From the NCBI GenBank assembly GCA_037190805.1, contig JBBCJR010000011.1:1-54612 (forward strand): a stretch of DNA of 54,612 bases. Direction: 5' to 3'. Shown here one piece after another: positions 52,612 to 54,612 of this stretch (positions are counted from its first letter, which is position 1; each line of letters opens with the position of its first letter). The stretch is from JBBCJR01 sp037190805 (GTDB taxonomy: Bacteria > Pseudomonadota > Alphaproteobacteria > Sphingomonadales > Sphingomonadaceae). The notes beneath the pieces are model-generated. The model saw only the letters and a program-made list of their open reading frames with translations. It did no database searches and was not told the origin of the DNA. Made by a program: the position numbers and the translations under genes.

Positions 52612-52864
52612 TGATCTGCCCTCCCCCCGCTGAGTGGGCCAGAGGCTATGATATTCTGGACCACGAAAGGGACATTGGATGCCAAGCAAGAAGCACAAGC
52701 CGGAAGAGATTATCGGCAAGCTGCGTGAAATTGAGATCGTTCTGGCGCAGGGGGCGTCGACTGCCGAGGCGTGCGGGCGGATTGCAGTCAGCGAGCAGAC
52801 CTATTATCGCTGGCGCAAGGAATATGGCGGCCTGAAGACCGACCAGGCACGGCGGATGAAGGAC
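52612..52864 (+). mobile_element. IS3-type insertion sequence, 5' fragment
   Basis: The left end (TGATCTGCCCTCCCCCCGC), the leader and the first ~62 codons of orfA, in the opposite orientation to the copy at 1-141. The element stops inside orfA, where a merR gene begins on the other strand. The remainder of the element, with OrfB and the right end, is missing, so it cannot move by itself. Confidence 0.75.
52679..52864 (+). pseudogene. IS3-family OrfA, truncated
   Basis: Codes MPSKKHKPEEIIGKLREIEI and continues through the helix-turn-helix (VSEQTYYRWRKEYGG) to KTDQARRMKD, where similarity to OrfA ends; the leucine-zipper and frameshift region are absent. The frame runs a few codons further into merR-derived sequence and stops at 52891. 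It is non-functional. Confidence 0.75.
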
Positions 52865-53004
52865 AGCCGCTGGCGATGCGCCATGCCATAGCTTCGATAA
52901 TTGGCCGCTGTCCGGGCCGGAGACGGTAGCAGGCCTTCCTTCTCATAATAGCGGATCGTTTCCGCTTTTGTGTTGGTGAAGCGTGCAAGCTCGCCGATGC
53001 GCAT
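52847..53004 (-). pseudogene. MerR-family regulator, N-terminal fragment
   Basis: The first ~52 residues of a MerR regulator (MRIGELARFTNTKAETIRYY, then EKEGLLPSPAR, YRSYGMAHRQRLSFIRRA), i.e. the whole DNA-binding winged helix without the dimerisation helix and metal-binding region. It is cut at the junction with the IS fragment, where about 18 bp can be read both as OrfA and as MerR sequence. It lies 51 bp before the co-directional TauE/SafE gene, which it may once have regulated. Confidence 0.75.
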
Positions 53005-53055
53005 AGAGACCTTATAGTGTCTATAAGGCTGTTATAACTGCCAGGCAGGTCTGGC

Positions 53056-53814
53056 TCAATGCCCCCCGATCAAAGCAAGCCTAACTCCCGACACGACCAA
53101 TATCAGCCCCAGCATGGAGCGCAGAGCGGTCTCGGAGAGATAGCGGGCGCCGATAGCCGCGCCGATATATCCGCCGATGGCAACGGCGATCATCCAGATC
53201 GGGAGGGCCGACGGCATAAACTCCAGCAAGCTGTAGGCGCCCACAAGTGCGGCTCCGGAATTGAGTAGATTATAGCCGGCCGTCACCGCCGCCGCGTGGC
53301 GCAGATCGACCCATCTCATCGCAAGGATGATCGGCGCGAGGAAAAGTCCGCCACCCGTCCCGGTCAGGCCTGAGACAAGGCCGATCACCCCGCCGGTTAT
53401 CAGCGCGGGCAAGAATGGCGGTGGAGACATGGGTCCGCTGCGCGGCGCTTCCCTCTTCCAGGCCGAACGGAACATCTGCGCTGCCGAGAGGATGAGGATT
53501 AGGCCGACGATGGGATTGTAGAACGCCGCAGGAAGCTGGGTCGCACCGCCGAGCAGCGAGAAGGGAATGCCGAGCAGAGCGAACGGATAGAATGTCCGCA
53601 GCGAAAACAAGCCCCGACGCCAGAACTGGAATGTCCCGATGCCGGCGACGACCAAGTTCAACGCCAGCGCCGTCACCTTCATCGACGCCGCCGTCATGCC
53701 GAACAGGGACATGACAGCGAGATAACCTGACGCGCCTGCCTGGCCTACCGATGCATAGAAAAGCGCGACGATCAGGAAGAGCGGCGCGAGCCAAGCGGAT
53801 TCGTGGGATACCAT
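53056..53814 (-). CDS. TauE/SafE-family membrane permease
   Basis: A 252-residue inner-membrane protein with about eight spans in two related halves. The half-site motifs are VGQAGASGYLAVMSL and SGLTGTGGGLFLAPIIL, typical of TauE/SafE (DUF81) transporters, which move sulfite, sulfonates or organic anions. The substrate is unknown. ATG53814 is preferred; TTG53823 would extend it by three residues. A remnant of a merR gene lies downstream on the same strand. Confidence 0.8.
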   Translation of the reverse strand: MVSHESAWLAPLFLIVALFYASVGQAGASGYLAVMSLFGMTAASMKVTALALNLVVAGIGTFQFWRRGLFSLRTFYPFALLGIPFSLLGGATQLPAAFYNPIVGLILILSAAQMFRSAWKREAPRSGPMSPPPFLPALITGGVIGLVSGLTGTGGGLFLAPIILAMRWVDLRHAAAVTAGYNLLNSGAALVGAYSLLEFMPSALPIWMIAVAIGGYIGAAIGARYLSETALRSMLGLILVVSGVRLALIGGH

Positions 53815-53835
53815 GTCATGCAAATCCGCCCCGCT

Positions 53836-54036
53836 TCAACAAGCGGCAAGCAATTTCATGTTCTCTACCGGAAACCAAAACCCGCCTATGGCTGACGCAG
53901 GGTCAATGCCACCGAACTTGAGCCGGACGCCGCGATTGACCGCAAATCCCTCCGTGGCGCCAGAGATTTCGGTCTCAATGACGTTCGTTATCGCGGCAAT
54001 CTTGGCGTCGGAAAAGCGCGCCCGACCGAGCTTCAA
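53836..54036 (-). CDS. Doubtful small ORF containing the TNVIETEISGA repeat
   Basis: A 66-codon frame from a TTG that overlaps the stop of the preceding gene. It contains the TNVIETEISGA segment shared with 50569-50601, followed by GVRLKFGGIDPASAIGGFW. Conservation of the peptide with synonymous changes suggests it was, or is, coding. Weak initiation makes an intact gene doubtful. Confidence 0.35.
   Translation of the reverse strand: MKLGRARFSDAKIAAITNVIETEISGATEGFAVNRGVRLKFGGIDPASAIGGFWFPVENMKLLAAC
53956..53988 (-). repeat. 33-bp repeat, copy 2 (codes TNVIETEISGA)
   Basis: Partner of 50569-50601 (28 of 33 positions, same orientation). The pair brackets the TbpB-like gene, the IS relics and the permease, a 3.4-kb block. 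Confidence 0.6.
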
Positions 54037-54227
54037 TGGTCAGGCAAACCTTTGGGATAATCGCCCGGTTGGACGATGCTCACGTCAGGCCTGTTTTCAA
54101 CCTCCTCTGGCGGCTGCCCTGGCGCAGCATCCCCCTCATTCTCAGGCGACTTCACTTTAGCGCCGGGATGTTCGGGTCGCCGACCTTTGAGATCCTCACC
54201 AGACATATCAGTTTCAACGGCTACCAT
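54033..54227 (-). CDS. Small acidic Pro/Glu-rich protein
   Basis: A 64-residue low-complexity protein (MVAVETDMSGEDLKGRRPEH and a Glu/Pro-rich middle, PPEEVENRPDV). The start ATG54227 lies inside the last codons of the previous frame (14-nt overlap), consistent with coupled translation. ATG at the MSGEDL position is an alternative start. It is probably disordered. No family is recognised. Confidence 0.45.
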   Translation of the reverse strand: MVAVETDMSGEDLKGRRPEHPGAKVKSPENEGDAAPGQPPEEVENRPDVSIVQPGDYPKGLPDH

Positions 54228-54432
54228 GGTTGGGCGCGTCGGCCCCACGGTGGGGCGTATTTCGAGCGGGCCGAATACCGGCCTCGCCCGAGCCCCCTTG
54301 TGGATCGCTGTCATAATCCTCGGTTCCCGAGCCGCCTCCAGCGCCTGCGCCCGATCCCTTCACCGCGCCGCTCCCGCTGGACGGCCGTTTGCCGCGATCG
54401 GAAGACTCGAGATGATCAAAGGATTTGGTCAT
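54214..54432 (-). CDS. Small Gly/Ser-rich protein
   Basis: A 72-residue protein starting MTKSFDHLESSDRGKRPSSG with a Gly/Ser-rich middle. GAGGAGG lies 5-6 nt before ATG54432, the best ribosome-binding site in this stretch. It follows the DUF4142 gene by 26 bp and overlaps the next small gene. A frameshift joining the two small frames is possible. Function unknown. Confidence 0.5.
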   Translation of the reverse strand: MTKSFDHLESSDRGKRPSSGSGAVKGSGAGAGGGSGTEDYDSDPQGGSGEAGIRPARNTPHRGADAPNHGSR

Positions 54433-54458
54433 TGCCACCTCCTCAACGCTTCCTGCCC

Positions 54459-54612
54459 TCAGCTGTCGGTTCGGGCTTCCAGCTCACGCGCCATACTGAG
54501 GTGCCCCTCCACCACCGGAGCAATCTCATTGGCCGCCGCCTTAAGGGATGCGATCTCGCCGCCCGATCCATAAGACCGCATCAGCGCCAGCGCCTTTTCA
54601 TGCGCATCGACC
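54459..54612 (-). CDS. DUF4142-family protein, C-terminal part (cut by window end)
   Basis: The last ~50 residues of a DUF4142 protein, reading in from the right edge. The pattern HEKALALMRSYGSGGEI, then LKAAANEIAPVVEGHLSMA, is the C-terminal helical pair of this ferritin-like, often exported family, linked by others to stress responses. It appears to head a small minus-strand unit with the two short genes after it. Confidence 0.7.
   Translation of the reverse strand, partial: VDAHEKALALMRSYGSGGEIASLKAAANEIAPVVEGHLSMARELEARTDS

Overview
The window is GC-rich alphaproteobacterial DNA, most likely from a sphingomonad (Sphingomonadales). I infer this from overall protein similarity, the phoR-pstSCAB-phoU-phoB order, the PqqD/HprK-like/nucleotidyltransferase cluster and the mre-rod operon. 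It has a chromosomal-core half (about 0.3-34.6 kb) and an accessory half (about 34.6-54.6 kb).

Core half: (i) the inner edge of an IS3-type insertion sequence at 1-141; (ii) a DUF333 lipoprotein and an exported M20 peptidase; (iii) a tightly coupled four-gene operon (cupin-like, polysaccharide-deacetylase-like, FemAB-like, GNAT; 2156-5455) that looks like envelope or polysaccharide tailoring; (iv) an exported flavoprotein oxidase, a beta-carbonic anhydrase, a membrane protein and an SDR dehydrogenase; (v) the phosphate regulon phoR-pstS-pstC-pstA-pstB-phoU-phoB on the minus strand, with a well-formed Pho box buried in the 3' end of phoR just ahead of pstS; (vi) a little-understood operon of an exported twin-arginine protein, a PqqD-like chaperone, an HprK-like kinase and an NTP_transf_5 protein; (vii) gph, glmU-glmS (UDP-GlcNAc supply), a CsaA-like protein, leuA with a candidate leucine leader peptide, an exported methyltransferase-like protein and mutL; (viii) mreB-mreC-mreD-mrdA-mrdB for cell-wall elongation, ending at tRNA-Lys(CTT).

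Accessory half: directly after the tRNA lies a minus-strand defence block. It has a complete Hachiman pair (HamA PD-(D/E)xK nuclease, HamB helicase) preceded on the same strand by a 1111-residue protein joining a NERD nuclease domain to a NACHT/STAND-like ATPase and a long helical C-terminus, and before that a DUF2026-like protein with a Cys-His-Asp set. This NERD-NTPase gene is the best candidate for an undescribed defence component. Further right are two coupled lipoproteins, a 149-bp branched inverted-repeat element, several small unknown genes, and a mobile-element core: primase/helicase, AlpA-type regulator and tyrosine integrase (46.3-50.4 kb), resembling a phage satellite or small integrative element. 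Beyond the integrase come a transferrin-binding-protein-like surface lipoprotein, nested IS3-type relics that truncated a merR gene, a TauE/SafE permease and small unknown genes ending in a DUF4142 protein cut by the window edge.

No database search was possible. Family names come from motifs and remembered family features, and starts were chosen from ribosome-binding sites and overlaps where these were decisive.
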